DNA from: Microvirga massiliensis | Lineage (GTDB): Bacteria; Pseudomonadota; Alphaproteobacteria; Rhizobiales; Beijerinckiaceae | Assembly (NCBI RefSeq): GCF_001006805.1 | Contig: NZ_LN811367.1 | Coordinates: forward strand, 39,426-103,425 | Length of the DNA stretch: 64,000 nt | Direction: 5' to 3' | In this document: piece after piece, positions 17,440-25,745 of the stretch | Position numbering within the stretch: the first letter of the stretch is position 1 | Layout of the letters: the number at the start of each line of letters is the position of its first letter | The notes under the pieces: model-generated | Databases searched by the model: none | What the model was told of the DNA's origin: nothing | The model's input: only the letters and a program-made list of their open reading frames with translations | Program-made: the position numbers and the translations under genes

Positions 17440-18150
17440 TCACAACTGGCTCAACCCGTACTGCTCGATGATCGCCATGAGGCTGTCGCGCGCGCGCTCC
17501 CGATGAGCCCGATAGATGTCACGGGCACGCATTGCATCGCCCGCGAGGATAGCCTCGAGCGCGGCTCTGTGCTCCCGCGTCGACTCCACCGGCAGCGGGC
17601 GCAGCTTGAGCGTGAACATCCGGGCGCGGTGAGACTGCTCCCAGACCGTCATGACCATGGAAGCAAGACGCCGGTTTCCACAAAGCTCGACCAGCACCCG
17701 GTGGAATGTCTCGTCCGCCTTAGCCCAGGCGAGCCGATCATCGTCGGCCAGCGCCGTCTCCATGGCCGTGCAGGCATCGACGAGCGGTGCGATTTCCTGT
17801 GCGGATGGCCGACGCGCTGCCAGCAGTTCCGCTGCCGTCGGCTCCAGACTTGTGAGGACCGTGTAGATCTCGCGCATGTCACGCGGCGACAGCGGCAGAA
17901 CCCGCATGCCGTGACGGGGCACCACCTCGACCAGCCCCTCCTGCTGCAGCCGGATCAGCGCTTCGCGCACCGGGGTTCGAGAGAGGCCGAGATCCGAGGC
18001 GAGATCCTGCTCGAGCACCTGTGTTCCCGGAGCATATTCGTTGTCGAGAATGCGCTGCTTCAGGCACTGGTAAGCGAGATCGGTCGACCGCTCGATCCGC
18101 TTCGTTCGGGGCGGCTCGGGAGCAGGGGCGTGCATTTGCAGCGAGCGCAT
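17440..18150 (-). CDS. GntR-family regulator, FCD domain
   Basis: About 236 aa. The winged-helix domain covers residues 25-90 (VLEQDLASDLGLSRTPVREALIRLQQEGLVEV) and the helical FCD ligand domain about 95-225 (ADETFHRVLVELCGN, STREHRAALEAILAGD). FCD regulators usually repress a catabolic operon and release DNA on binding the substrate or an intermediate. It is the first gene of the importer-dehydratase unit and is divergent from the dehydrogenase gene. The start could be ATG 18150 or TTG 18159; the operator at 18161-18168 would then lie right against it, favouring autorepression. Confidence 0.9.
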   Translation of the reverse strand: MRSLQMHAPAPEPPRTKRIERSTDLAYQCLKQRILDNEYAPGTQVLEQDLASDLGLSRTPVREALIRLQQEGLVEVVPRHGMRVLPLSPRDMREIYTVLTSLEPTAAELLAARRPSAQEIAPLVDACTAMETALADDDRLAWAKADETFHRVLVELCGNRRLASMVMTVWEQSHRARMFTLKLRPLPVESTREHRAALEAILAGDAMRARDIYRAHRERARDSLMAIIEQYGLSQL

Positions 18151-18157
18151 GATCCGC

Positions 18158-18172
18158 AAGCGTATACGTTAA
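18158..18172. promoter_or_regulatory. GntR operator 1
   Basis: The palindrome CGTATACG at 18161-18168, within AAGCGTATACGTTA, is of the kind bound by FCD-type GntR regulators. It sits at the start of the regulator gene. The same core recurs at 18399-18406. Confidence 0.6.
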
Positions 18173-18199
18173 GCCCGCAAGGGCAAGCGCCTGAAAGGC

Positions 18200-18313
18200 T
18201 CAGAACGCACGGGAGATCATAGCCTCGCTGAGGCCTAGGACGCGATCCGCAGGAGTGTGCCGGCCGAGCGCCGAACACAGGATCAAGTCCGTGAGAGTGG
18301 TCACGAGCCGCAT
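18200..18313 (-). CDS. Possible small protein or leader ORF upstream of the GntR regulator
   Basis: A 37-aa frame starts at ATG 18313 with a very good ribosome site (GGGAGGAAACG immediately upstream) and ends at TGA 18200-18202. The peptide (MRLVTTLTDLILCSALGRHT ... ISRAF) matches no family I know. It could be a leader peptide between operator 2 and the regulator, a real small protein, or the remnant of a longer gene that kept its translation start. Confidence 0.35.
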   Translation of the reverse strand: MRLVTTLTDLILCSALGRHTPADRVLGLSEAMISRAF

Positions 18314-18394
18314 CGTTTCCTCCCTGTTCTCGGTTGGATCGCGGCCCGACTCGTGTGGTGGGCCTATTGATTATTCCCCGAGATCCAGTATTCG

Positions 18395-18410
18395 TTTGCG
18401 TATACGTAAA
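18395..18410. promoter_or_regulatory. GntR operator 2
   Basis: TTTGCGTATACGTAAA is a near-perfect palindrome around CGTATACG (18399-18406). It lies 254 bases ahead of the dehydrogenase start and 230 bases from operator 1, so one regulator could control both arms, possibly by looping. Confidence 0.6.
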
Positions 18411-18659
18411 TTCTCGATGCGTCAACACGAGCTCCATGCCGGACTTGTTCCACCTGATGCTCCAAGGCTCCGGTCACACCCGGCCGCTCAATAAATTCGC
18501 GAGCCGCTGCCTGAGAAACGTCTCGAGTCGGGCCTTCGGGCGGTCTGACACGAGGACGGCCTATTTCGGCTGCCTTCGCCGCGACTCGATCACTTCCTTC
18601 GAGAACCCCATTGCGGGGCTTCCTCCCACCGCTTGGCTGCAGCAGAAAGCATCGCACTC

Positions 18660-19766
18660 ATGACACCATCCACGAGTTTCCGCGTTGCCGTGCTTCCCGG
18701 TGACGGCATCGGCCATGAAGTGATGCAGCCCTGCATCGACGTCATTGACGCCGCCGTGCGGCGCACCGGGAACTTCGAGCTGCGCTACGAGTGGCTCGAG
18801 GCTGGAGCCGATACCTACCGGCAGACCGGGAACGCCTTGCCGACATCCACCTTCGAAGCTTGCAAGCGGGCCGATGCGATCCTGCTCGGTGCGATGGGCA
18901 TGCCGCATATCCGCTACCCGGACGGAACCGAGATCGCGCCGCAGCTCGACCTGCGATTCGATCTCGACCTCTATGCAGGCGTTCGCCCGATCCGCGCGAT
19001 TCCGGGCGTGCCGAGCCTCCTCAAGAGCCCACGCGCCGGCGACATCGATCTGGTGATCATTCGCGAGTCGACCGAAGGACTGTTCGCGTCACGCGGCAAG
19101 GGCGTGATCGAGAATGACAGGGAGGCCCGTGACACCCTCGTGATCACGCGCGGTGTCTGCGAGCGCCTTTTCGATTTCTCGTTCCGGCTCGGCGCACAAC
19201 GGAAAGCGAACGGGCGCCCGGGACGTGTGACCTGCGTCGACAAGGCGAACGTGTTCAAGTCGTTCGCCTTCTTCCGGCAGATCTTCGACGAGCGCAAACA
19301 GGGATTCCGCGATCTCACGGCCGATCATGTCTACATCGATGCCACGGCACTCATGCTGGTCCTGAAACCATGGGAGTTCGACGTCATCGTCACCGAGAAC
19401 ATGTTCGGCGACATCCTGTCGGACCTCGGCGCCGGGCTCGTCGGTGGCATGGGTTATGCACCCTCGGCCGATGTCGGTGACGAGCATGCCGTGTTCCAGC
19501 CCTCTCACGGTACCGCGCCGGACATCATGGGACAGGGAAAGGCGAATCCGACCGCCATGTTCCTCTCAGCGGCCATGATGCTCGACTGGCTGGGGCGCCG
19601 GCACGAGGTCGCCGGAGCGGTGGAAGCTGGGCGGCTCATCACGCGGGCGGTCGATGACGCTTTCCGCGGCGGACGCCTCCTCACCTGCGAGTTCGGCGGT
19701 GACACGGGAACGAAAGAGGTAGCGGGCGCAGTCCTCGACGCCATCGAGACATCGGGACGTGCGTAA
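18660..19766 (+). CDS. Tartrate/isopropylmalate-type dehydrogenase
   Basis: About 368 aa of the isocitrate/isopropylmalate dehydrogenase family. Visible are VAVLPGDGIGHEVMQP at the N-terminus, RESTEGLFASRGKG, the catalytic Lys in CVDKANVFKSF, and the metal/NAD region VTENMFGDILSDLGAGLVGGMGYAPSA with PSHGTAPDI. These enzymes oxidise a 2-hydroxy acid to a keto acid, usually with decarboxylation. Its place divergent from a GntR-controlled importer and dehydratase argues for a catabolic substrate such as tartrate or a related malate rather than leucine synthesis. The ATG at 18660 was chosen over an in-frame start at 18633; neither has a strong ribosome site. Confidence 0.85.
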   Translation: MTPSTSFRVAVLPGDGIGHEVMQPCIDVIDAAVRRTGNFELRYEWLEAGADTYRQTGNALPTSTFEACKRADAILLGAMGMPHIRYPDGTEIAPQLDLRFDLDLYAGVRPIRAIPGVPSLLKSPRAGDIDLVIIRESTEGLFASRGKGVIENDREARDTLVITRGVCERLFDFSFRLGAQRKANGRPGRVTCVDKANVFKSFAFFRQIFDERKQGFRDLTADHVYIDATALMLVLKPWEFDVIVTENMFGDILSDLGAGLVGGMGYAPSADVGDEHAVFQPSHGTAPDIMGQGKANPTAMFLSAAMMLDWLGRRHEVAGAVEAGRLITRAVDDAFRGGRLLTCEFGGDTGTKEVAGAVLDAIETSGRA

Positions 19767-19814
19767 CGGCAAGAACTGTACTCATCGGGCATCCGACACG
19801 CGGAGAGACCACTG

Positions 19815-20099
19815 ATGTTCGTGGTAATCGTCTGGTTCGACATCCTGCCGTCGCGAATGGACGAGCTTCTGCCGCTCATCCGGGAGAACGCACGGCGATC
19901 GATCGCGGACGAGCCCGGCTGCCGGAGATTCGACGTGTGTCTCGATCCTCATGCACCGGATCGCTGCTTCCTCTACGAAATCTATGACGACGAGGCGGCG
20001 TTTCAGGCGCATTGCCAGGCGGATCATTTCAAGAGTTTCGATACCGCGTCTGCGCACCTGGTCGCCAGGAAGGAAGTACGGATTCTGCGGCTCGTTTAG
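19815..20099 (+). CDS. Antibiotic biosynthesis monooxygenase (ABM/YgiN-like) domain protein
   Basis: A 94-aa single ABM domain: VVIVWFDILPSRMDELLPLI, the conserved DEPGCRRFDVCLDPH and FLYEIYDDEAAFQAHCQADHFKSF. Such small dimeric proteins oxidise quinols or remove reactive intermediates. It follows the dehydrogenase by 48 bases and is probably in the same transcript, so it may act on a by-product of the pathway. Confidence 0.85.
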   Translation: MFVVIVWFDILPSRMDELLPLIRENARRSIADEPGCRRFDVCLDPHAPDRCFLYEIYDDEAAFQAHCQADHFKSFDTASAHLVARKEVRILRLV

Positions 20100-20200
20100 G
20101 CCGTAAGAGCGGCACAGGAAGTCATCGGAGGCGCAGTCACGCTAAGAGAGCCTATGTCCATCATTACAAGCCGCAGTCGTCCAGCCTGACGCGGATCCAC

Positions 20201-20290
20201 ATCGTCCTTGCGAGCCGGAGGCGAAGCAATTTACCCGTCGACGGATGCGCTCCTGGATTGCTTCACTGCGTTCGCAATGACGGTGAGGGC
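20201..20290. repeat. Dispersed intergenic repeat, copy 3
   Basis: TCGTCCTTGCGAGCCGGAGG starts the unit; it goes on through CGAAGCAATTTACCCGTCGACGG and GGATTGCTTCACTGCGTTCG, followed by CAATGACGG. It lies in the 20100-20469 gap between two co-directional genes, the only copy here not at a convergent junction. The rest of the gap holds no recognisable gene. Confidence 0.8.
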
Positions 20291-20469
20291 GGCGCAACGG
20301 GCCGTGCGATATCGGCTGCGGCCTGCTATGACGGGACAGAGCTGTCCGAGCCCTCTTTCCGTCATAGTTCGAGCGAAATCTTGCACCTGCAGACAGGTTC
20401 GCCATTGGCAGTGCCTGACCGAACTCGCCTTCGTTCTTGCGCCTTGGCTCACCTCTCGGGAGAGATGGC

Positions 20470-20961
20470 ATGTCGATCACAGGACTCCTTCAGGATTTCG
20501 TCCCGACATACGGGAACTACGGCGGCCCGGATTACTCGGGTGGCGTTTTCGTGCTTCCGGGCCAGCAGCCCAATTACGACGTCCCGCCAATCGATAATCT
20601 CGACGCTCTCTTTCGTCAGCACGATATCTGGTCGGGCGCACCTACTTCTGCCGGGAGAGCTGATGCCGATCTCGCCCTGATCGAGGGGATCCGGCAGCTC
20701 AATAGCGATACACTGACACCGGAAGGTCATCTTTGGGCGGGAGCCGCAATCCTGGCGATGATAGGCGACATCGCGGTTCGGCAACACCACCCTGAAAAGC
20801 TGACGCCGAACGAGGCGCTGGATTTCAGCGGAGAGGCCTTCCAGCATATCGCCCAATCCGGGGTGGATCCCTTCTCGCCATCCGCCGTGGCCGTCGAAAA
20901 CTCGCTCGAGCAGGCGTGGTCCTGGACCAGCCACCTCAACGTCTTTGACGGGATCTTCTGA
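20470..20961 (+). CDS. Phospholipase A2-like small protein
   Basis: A 163-aa protein without a clear signal peptide. Residues 14-67 resemble the PLA2 core of parvovirus VP1-type domains: a glycine-rich calcium-loop-like stretch (YGNYGGPDYSGG, 14-25), a PxDxLDALFRQHD helix with the His51-Asp52 catalytic dyad, and AGRADADLALIEGI, which supplies a downstream Asp. The disulfides of animal PLA2 are absent. The ATG at 20470 has GGGAGAGA upstream; the open frame reaches 20437. If active it would release fatty acids from phospholipids. Neighbours give no help: a repeat lies upstream and a convergent reductase downstream. Family placement is by motif and moderately sure. Confidence 0.6.
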   Translation: MSITGLLQDFVPTYGNYGGPDYSGGVFVLPGQQPNYDVPPIDNLDALFRQHDIWSGAPTSAGRADADLALIEGIRQLNSDTLTPEGHLWAGAAILAMIGDIAVRQHHPEKLTPNEALDFSGEAFQHIAQSGVDPFSPSAVAVENSLEQAWSWTSHLNVFDGIF

Positions 20962-20983
20962 TCGGACGGAACAGCCCGGCGCT

Positions 20984-22000
20984 TCAGGCCCCCGGAGCGA
21001 CGGGCCGGCCTTCGATCGGGTAAGCCGGATCGGTGTAGCGCGGGATGGCCGTAGTGCCGGGCGGGGCTACGGCATCAACGGCCCGCTCGTCCTCCTCGGA
21101 TATCGTCACATTCAAGGCCTCGAGGTAGGAGCGCCACTGCTCCATCGTGCGCGGGCCGGCAACGAGGCCGGTCATCAGCGGGTTCGCTAACACCCAGGCC
21201 CCCGCGAGAGCCCCGAGGCTCACCCGGCGGGCATCGGCATGGCGCTGCAGCTCCTGGGCAGCGGCCAGGTTGGCGGGATGGAATTCCGTCTCGAGGATCC
21301 GCCTGTCGCCCGTCGAGGCACGACTGCCCTCCGGCGCCTCACCCTCCCGGTACTTGCCCGTGAGCACACCGCGGGCCAGAGGGCTGTAGGCGACGGTTCC
21401 GATGCCAAAAGTGTGACATGCGGGCAGAAGCTCGACTTCTGCCGTACGGTTGAGGGCGTGGTAGTAGAGCTGGCACACGACCGGACGGTCGATGCCGATC
21501 TCGTCGCAGAGCGCGCAGATCGCGGCAACGCGCCAGGAGCGGTGGTTCGAGACTCCGAAATACCGGATCGCGCCGGCGCGCTGCAGGTCGGCGACGGCGC
21601 GCACGGTCTCGGCGAGCGGCGTCTCCAGATCCTCCTTGTGGAGGTAGAGGATGTCGATGTAGTCCGTGCCGAGCCGCTTGAGAGATTGGTGCGTTCCCTC
21701 GACGATCCAGCGCCGCGACAAGCCTCGCCAGTGCGGCCCCTCCCCCATCGGATTGGCGAGCTTCGTCGCGAGCACCCAGTCGTATCGGCGATCGCGGATG
21801 GCTCGCCCAACGATCTCCTCGGAACGGCCCTCGTTGTAGGCGTCGGCCGTGTCGATGAAATTCACGCCGCTCGCGAAGGCATCGTCGATGATCCGGCGTG
21901 CGTCGGCCTCCTCGGTGCGGCCGCCGAACATCATGGCCCCAAGCACCAGCCGGGAGACGGTCAGGCCCGAACGGCCGAGCCGACGATATGTCATGGTCAT
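20984..22000 (-). CDS. Aldo/keto reductase
   Basis: A 338-aa TIM-barrel oxidoreductase. The catalytic tetrad is visible: Asp and Tyr in DTADAYNEGRSEE, Lys in LATKLANPM and His in ILYLHKEDLETP. NADPH-binding residues lie near the C-terminus (GLVAGPRTMEQWRSYLEAL). It reduces aldehydes or ketones; the substrate is unknown. The ATG at 22000 has GAGGAGAGATG upstream and gives the standard N-terminus MTMTYRRLGRSGL. The frame is open further upstream, but that part overlaps the antiporter promoter. Confidence 0.88.
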   Translation of the reverse strand: MTMTYRRLGRSGLTVSRLVLGAMMFGGRTEEADARRIIDDAFASGVNFIDTADAYNEGRSEEIVGRAIRDRRYDWVLATKLANPMGEGPHWRGLSRRWIVEGTHQSLKRLGTDYIDILYLHKEDLETPLAETVRAVADLQRAGAIRYFGVSNHRSWRVAAICALCDEIGIDRPVVCQLYYHALNRTAEVELLPACHTFGIGTVAYSPLARGVLTGKYREGEAPEGSRASTGDRRILETEFHPANLAAAQELQRHADARRVSLGALAGAWVLANPLMTGLVAGPRTMEQWRSYLEALNVTISEEDERAVDAVAPPGTTAIPRYTDPAYPIEGRPVAPGA

Positions 22001-22146
22001 GGCATCTCTCCTCAATGTCTCCAGGGCGCCGGATCGGTCGAGCCAGCGCGATCGCGGGTCCCGCTTGCCGGCTGGACGATGCCGGACATGGTCCCGTAAA
22101 ACGCTCCGGCCTGCGCTCACCCAAAGGTACCAAGCGGGAGCCTCCT

Positions 22147-24678
22147 GTGGAACTACCCATCGTCCTGTCGGTGTTCGCCGTCCTCCTGGTGATCATCAGC
22201 CTGGCCCAGCCGCTGGCCAGCGTCGTCAGGGTTCCGTTCAGCGTCCTGCTCGCCGTCATCGGTCTCGTGATCGGCGTCGCGGCGACGTTCTTCTTGTACA
22301 CGGACTACACGAACGTCTTCAATGAAATGGCCAGCGCCATTCTCGGCCTGCCGATCGGGTCGACGGTCTTCCTTTACGTCTTTCTCCCTACCCTGCTCTT
22401 CCAGACATCGCTCACGCTCGACGTGCGCCGGATGACGGCGGATTGGGTGCCCATCCTGGTGCTCGCCGTCTTTGCCGTATTGATCGCCACCGTTATTATC
22501 GGCTTGGCCCTCTTTCCCGTTTCCAGCCAGCCCCTCGTCGTCTGCCTTCTCCTCGGGGCGATCGTCGCGACGACGGATCCGATCGCTGTCGTCGGCATCT
22601 TCCGGGATATCGGCGCCCCGGCCCGCCTCGGAATCCTGGTCGAGGGCGAGAGCCTGCTGAACGATGCGGCGGCGATCACGCTGTTCAGCGTCTTTCTGGC
22701 ACTCCTGCTCGCGTCGCAGCCACTCGATGTCATGGAGGCGAGCCTCGATTTCCTGCGGACGCTCATAGGCGGCACACTTGTCGGATATGTCGGCGCGCGC
22801 GGGGCGGCCATGCTGCTCGGCGTGGTCCGTGATTACCGGCCGGCCAAAGTCTCGATCAGCTTCGCGCTGCCTTATCTCGTCTACATCTTCGCGGAACAGG
22901 CCCTGCACGTCTCCGGCGTCATCGGCGTCGTCGTCGCTGGCATTACGCTCAACGTCCTCGGTCCCTCCCGCGCCTCGCCCGATGGCTGGCAGTACCTCAA
23001 GGAGGTCTGGGAGCAGATGGCCTTCTGGGCGAGCTCGCTGGTCTTCGTTCTCGCCGCGATGCTCGTCCCACGCCTTCTCGCAGATGTTACGTGGGCGGAT
23101 CTTCTCCTGATCGTCGTCGTCATCGTCGCCGCGCTGGCGGCGCGCGTCGTCGTCCTGTTCGGAATCCTGCCGCTTCTGACGGCGTTGAAGCTGTCGCCCG
23201 CGGTCAGCGGGCGTTATCGTCTCGTGATCCTCTGGGGTGGCCTCAGAGGCGCAGTGACTTTGGCCCTGGCGCTCGCCGTCACCGAAAACCGGGCCCTTCC
23301 CGCCGAGGTACAGCGCTTCGTGGCGATCCTTGCCACCGGCTTCGTGCTGTTCACTCTTCTCGTCCAGGGCACGACGATGCAATCGCTCATCCGGGCCCTC
23401 GGCCTCGACCGGCTGTCCCGCCGCGACGTCGCGTTGCGCGCTCAGGTCCTCGGCGTCGCGCTCCAGAATGTTCGGGAGGGGGTCGAATCGCTCGCCGAGC
23501 TCTACAAGGTGAGCTCGAAGACAGCCTTGGCGGAGGCGCGACGGTATGCGGAACGCATCGACAAGGCGGCAGCCCAGACCGAGCGCGGCCAGGAACTCGT
23601 GGAGCGCGATCGTCTCGCGCTCGCGCTCGTGACGCTCGCCGGGCGCGAGCGTGATCTGATCCTGGAACATTACCGGGAGCGGACGATCTCGGTCGCGCTC
23701 GTCGAGCCCCTTCTCGCGAATGCGACTCTGCTCCTCGAGCGTGCGCGAGGCGGCGGGCGCACGGAATACCAGCGCGCTGCAAAGCAGACGCTCGAATTCG
23801 GCTGGCGCTTCCAGCTCGCCCAATGGCTCCATCGGCACCTGAAGATCGAGGGTTATCTGGCGCGTCTGCTCGCCCATCGCTTCGAGATGCTGTACACGAC
23901 GCGGATTCTTATCGAGGCGATGATCCCGTTCATCGACAGAAAGATCTCGCCGATCCTCGGATTGCGTGCCGGCGAGATCCTGCAGGAGATCATCGGTCGG
24001 CGGCGCGAGGCGCTCGACACCGCGCTCGACGCCGTGCGCCTGCAATATCCGAGCTATGCGGAAGCCCTCGAGCGCCGGCTGCTCCACAAGGCCGCTCTCC
24101 GGCAGGAGGAACTCGAATACGATGTGCTTTTCGGCGATGGGCTAATCGGCCCCGAGCTTCACGGGTCGCTGCGCCGGGGCGTGGACGAGCAACGCAAGCG
24201 CGCAGATGTCCGGCCCCGGCTCGATCTGACCATGAATCCGCAGGAGCTCGTTGGGCAGATGCCGCTGTTCTCCGGGCTCTCCGGGGACGAGCTCGGGGCG
24301 GTCGTGAGGCTGCTGCGGTCCTATTTTGCGGTTCCCGGTGAGCGGCTCATCCGCCGCGGCGACCGCGGCGATGCCCTCTACATCATCGCATCGGGCGCGC
24401 TCGAGGTCGTCGCCTCGAACCGCAAGTTGCGGCTCGGCCGGGGTGACTTCGTGGGCGAGATTGCGCTCCTCACCGGGCAGCCGCGCGCGACCGATGTCTA
24501 CGCGATCGGCTACTGCTCCCTGCTGCGCCTCGATGCGCGCGCCTTCAGGAGTTTCCTGGCGGAGCATCCCGACATTCGCCAACGGATCGAGGCCGTGGCC
24601 GCCGAACGTGTCGCTGCCAATGCAGCGGCGCTCGCACTCGAGGAGGCTGCAGAGATGGCTACACGCGAAGCGGTATGA
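22147..24678 (+). CDS. NhaP-type Na+/H+ antiporter with C-terminal cyclic-nucleotide-binding domain
   Basis: 843 aa. Residues 1-420 form a CPA1 antiporter with about 12 helices; the transport core shows TTDPIAVVGIFRDIGAP and VEGESLLNDAAAI (membrane-buried Asp residues). Residues 430-690 are a long cytosolic, Arg/Glu-rich helical region. Residues 700-830 are a cNMP-binding domain with its phosphate cassette GEIALLTGQPRATDV, including the Arg. The layout resembles plant SOS1 and suggests gating by cAMP or cGMP. The start is GTG 22147, the first codon that yields a normal membrane N-terminus, with GGGAG upstream. Confidence 0.88.
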   Translation: MELPIVLSVFAVLLVIISLAQPLASVVRVPFSVLLAVIGLVIGVAATFFLYTDYTNVFNEMASAILGLPIGSTVFLYVFLPTLLFQTSLTLDVRRMTADWVPILVLAVFAVLIATVIIGLALFPVSSQPLVVCLLLGAIVATTDPIAVVGIFRDIGAPARLGILVEGESLLNDAAAITLFSVFLALLLASQPLDVMEASLDFLRTLIGGTLVGYVGARGAAMLLGVVRDYRPAKVSISFALPYLVYIFAEQALHVSGVIGVVVAGITLNVLGPSRASPDGWQYLKEVWEQMAFWASSLVFVLAAMLVPRLLADVTWADLLLIVVVIVAALAARVVVLFGILPLLTALKLSPAVSGRYRLVILWGGLRGAVTLALALAVTENRALPAEVQRFVAILATGFVLFTLLVQGTTMQSLIRALGLDRLSRRDVALRAQVLGVALQNVREGVESLAELYKVSSKTALAEARRYAERIDKAAAQTERGQELVERDRLALALVTLAGRERDLILEHYRERTISVALVEPLLANATLLLERARGGGRTEYQRAAKQTLEFGWRFQLAQWLHRHLKIEGYLARLLAHRFEMLYTTRILIEAMIPFIDRKISPILGLRAGEILQEIIGRRREALDTALDAVRLQYPSYAEALERRLLHKAALRQEELEYDVLFGDGLIGPELHGSLRRGVDEQRKRADVRPRLDLTMNPQELVGQMPLFSGLSGDELGAVVRLLRSYFAVPGERLIRRGDRGDALYIIASGALEVVASNRKLRLGRGDFVGEIALLTGQPRATDVYAIGYCSLLRLDARAFRSFLAEHPDIRQRIEAVAAERVAANAAALALEEAAEMATREAV

Positions 24679-24699
24679 TCGACGTCATGGCTCTGAGCT

Positions 24700-24970
24700 G
24701 GATTGCTTCACTTCGTTCGCAATGACGGCAGTGAATCCGGCACTTCTTTCTGCTTCCTGAAGTGCTCTTCACGCTCTCACGCCCTCTTCGTCATTGCGAG
24801 CAGAGCGAAGCAATCCAGGAGCGCGTCCGTCGGCGGGTAGATTGCTTCGCCTGCGGCTCGCAAGGACGGCAGTGCAATTGGAAGGGCAGTGCATCGCGCC
24901 TGCGGCTCGCAATGACGGGAGAACGTGTCAGCGCCTCATCGTTGTTGCAAGCGAAGCGAAGCAAATCCGT
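24700..24970. repeat. Dispersed intergenic repeat, copy 4 (compound)
   Basis: GATTGCTTCACTTCGTTCGC (24701-24720) followed by AATGACGG is identical to copy 1. Then come an inverted unit (CATTGCGAGCAGAGCGAAGC at 24792-24811, then AATCC), a GGGTAGATTGCTTCGCCTGC unit at 24835 and a decayed GCCTGCGGCTCGCAATGACG at 24897. The gap 24679-25004 lies between convergent genes and holds nothing else. Confidence 0.8.
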
Positions 24971-25004
24971 CTGTTGCGGCACAGCGCATGTCCACCTGCG
25001 TTCT

Positions 25005-25616
25005 TCATTCAGGCAGCTCGACGGAGCGTGTCGTGCGCCCCTGGCTCACGAACGAGTAGCTCGTCGTCCCGAGCGAGCCGACCATGACGGCTTCCATGAT
25101 GGGTTCGCTGATCAGATTGTCGCCGGCCCATTCTACAATGAAATTGGCGCCCGTCCCGCCGCGCACATCCTCGTGCGCGACGAAGATCTCGATGGTACCA
25201 AGTGGTTTGAGAGCAACCGGCTCGCTCAGGTGAGCCTGAACGAGCTCGCCTTCCGTGTTGTGATAGTCGACCCGCTCCAGCAGCAGCGGTTTCTCTTTTG
25301 AGGTATTGTGGATGCTGAGAGTGGTGGCGAGCTCGACGCGGGTGCGCCCGCTCATCACCCGTATCGCCGAGTAGGCCGGAACATAGACGGTTCGGCGGAG
25401 CGTGGCTTTCGCATGCGTCGGATCTGCAATCGACGACTTGAAGAGGTCGAGCGGGTTCGCATCACCGTTTCCTCCGCGCGACATGAGATCCATCAGGGCA
25501 ATCCTCGCCTGATTGCGGATCTCGGCAAGCCGGACCTCCTGGCGCTCCGACAGCCAGACCAGGAGACCGATCCCGAGCAGCAGCAGCGCAACGGTCTGGA
25601 CCATCCGCATGTTCAT
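25005..25616 (-). CDS. DUF3124 domain protein, membrane-anchored
   Basis: A 203-aa protein with one N-terminal membrane helix (residues 5-22, VQTVALLLLGIGLLVWLS) that is likely an uncleaved anchor. The DUF3124 domain covers about 70-200 (RTVYVPAYSAI, TTLSIHNTSKEKPLLLERVDY, NFIVEWAGD). The function of the family is unknown; its beta-rich character and topology suggest a periplasmic domain. ATG 25616 has GAGGAAGG upstream. Confidence 0.8.
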   Translation of the reverse strand: MNMRMVQTVALLLLGIGLLVWLSERQEVRLAEIRNQARIALMDLMSRGGNGDANPLDLFKSSIADPTHAKATLRRTVYVPAYSAIRVMSGRTRVELATTLSIHNTSKEKPLLLERVDYHNTEGELVQAHLSEPVALKPLGTIEIFVAHEDVRGGTGANFIVEWAGDNLISEPIMEAVMVGSLGTTSYSFVSQGRTTRSVELPE

Positions 25617-25745
25617 GACGACCTTCCTCGATCGCCCCTATCGTAGCAGACGGGAACCCGGTCGTGTCTCCGTACGGTCGCGGTCAGCGGCAGAGGCATA
25701 CGATACATGCCGCTGCCGGTACTCCCGACCGGCGGAAACCGCCCA

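Larger units (their letters stand above)
18160..18659. other. Divergent regulatory gap of the catabolic locus
   Basis: Half a kilobase separates the GntR regulator from the dehydrogenase gene. It holds two copies of the CGTATACG operator, the small frame at 18200-18313 and otherwise no recognisable gene. Its length leaves room for two promoters, one per arm. Confidence 0.55.

Noticed and set aside
22153..24087. A 644-codon open frame on the minus strand
   Set aside because: It is the shadow of the antiporter gene, extremely rich in Asp/Arg/Glu, with no recognisable fold.
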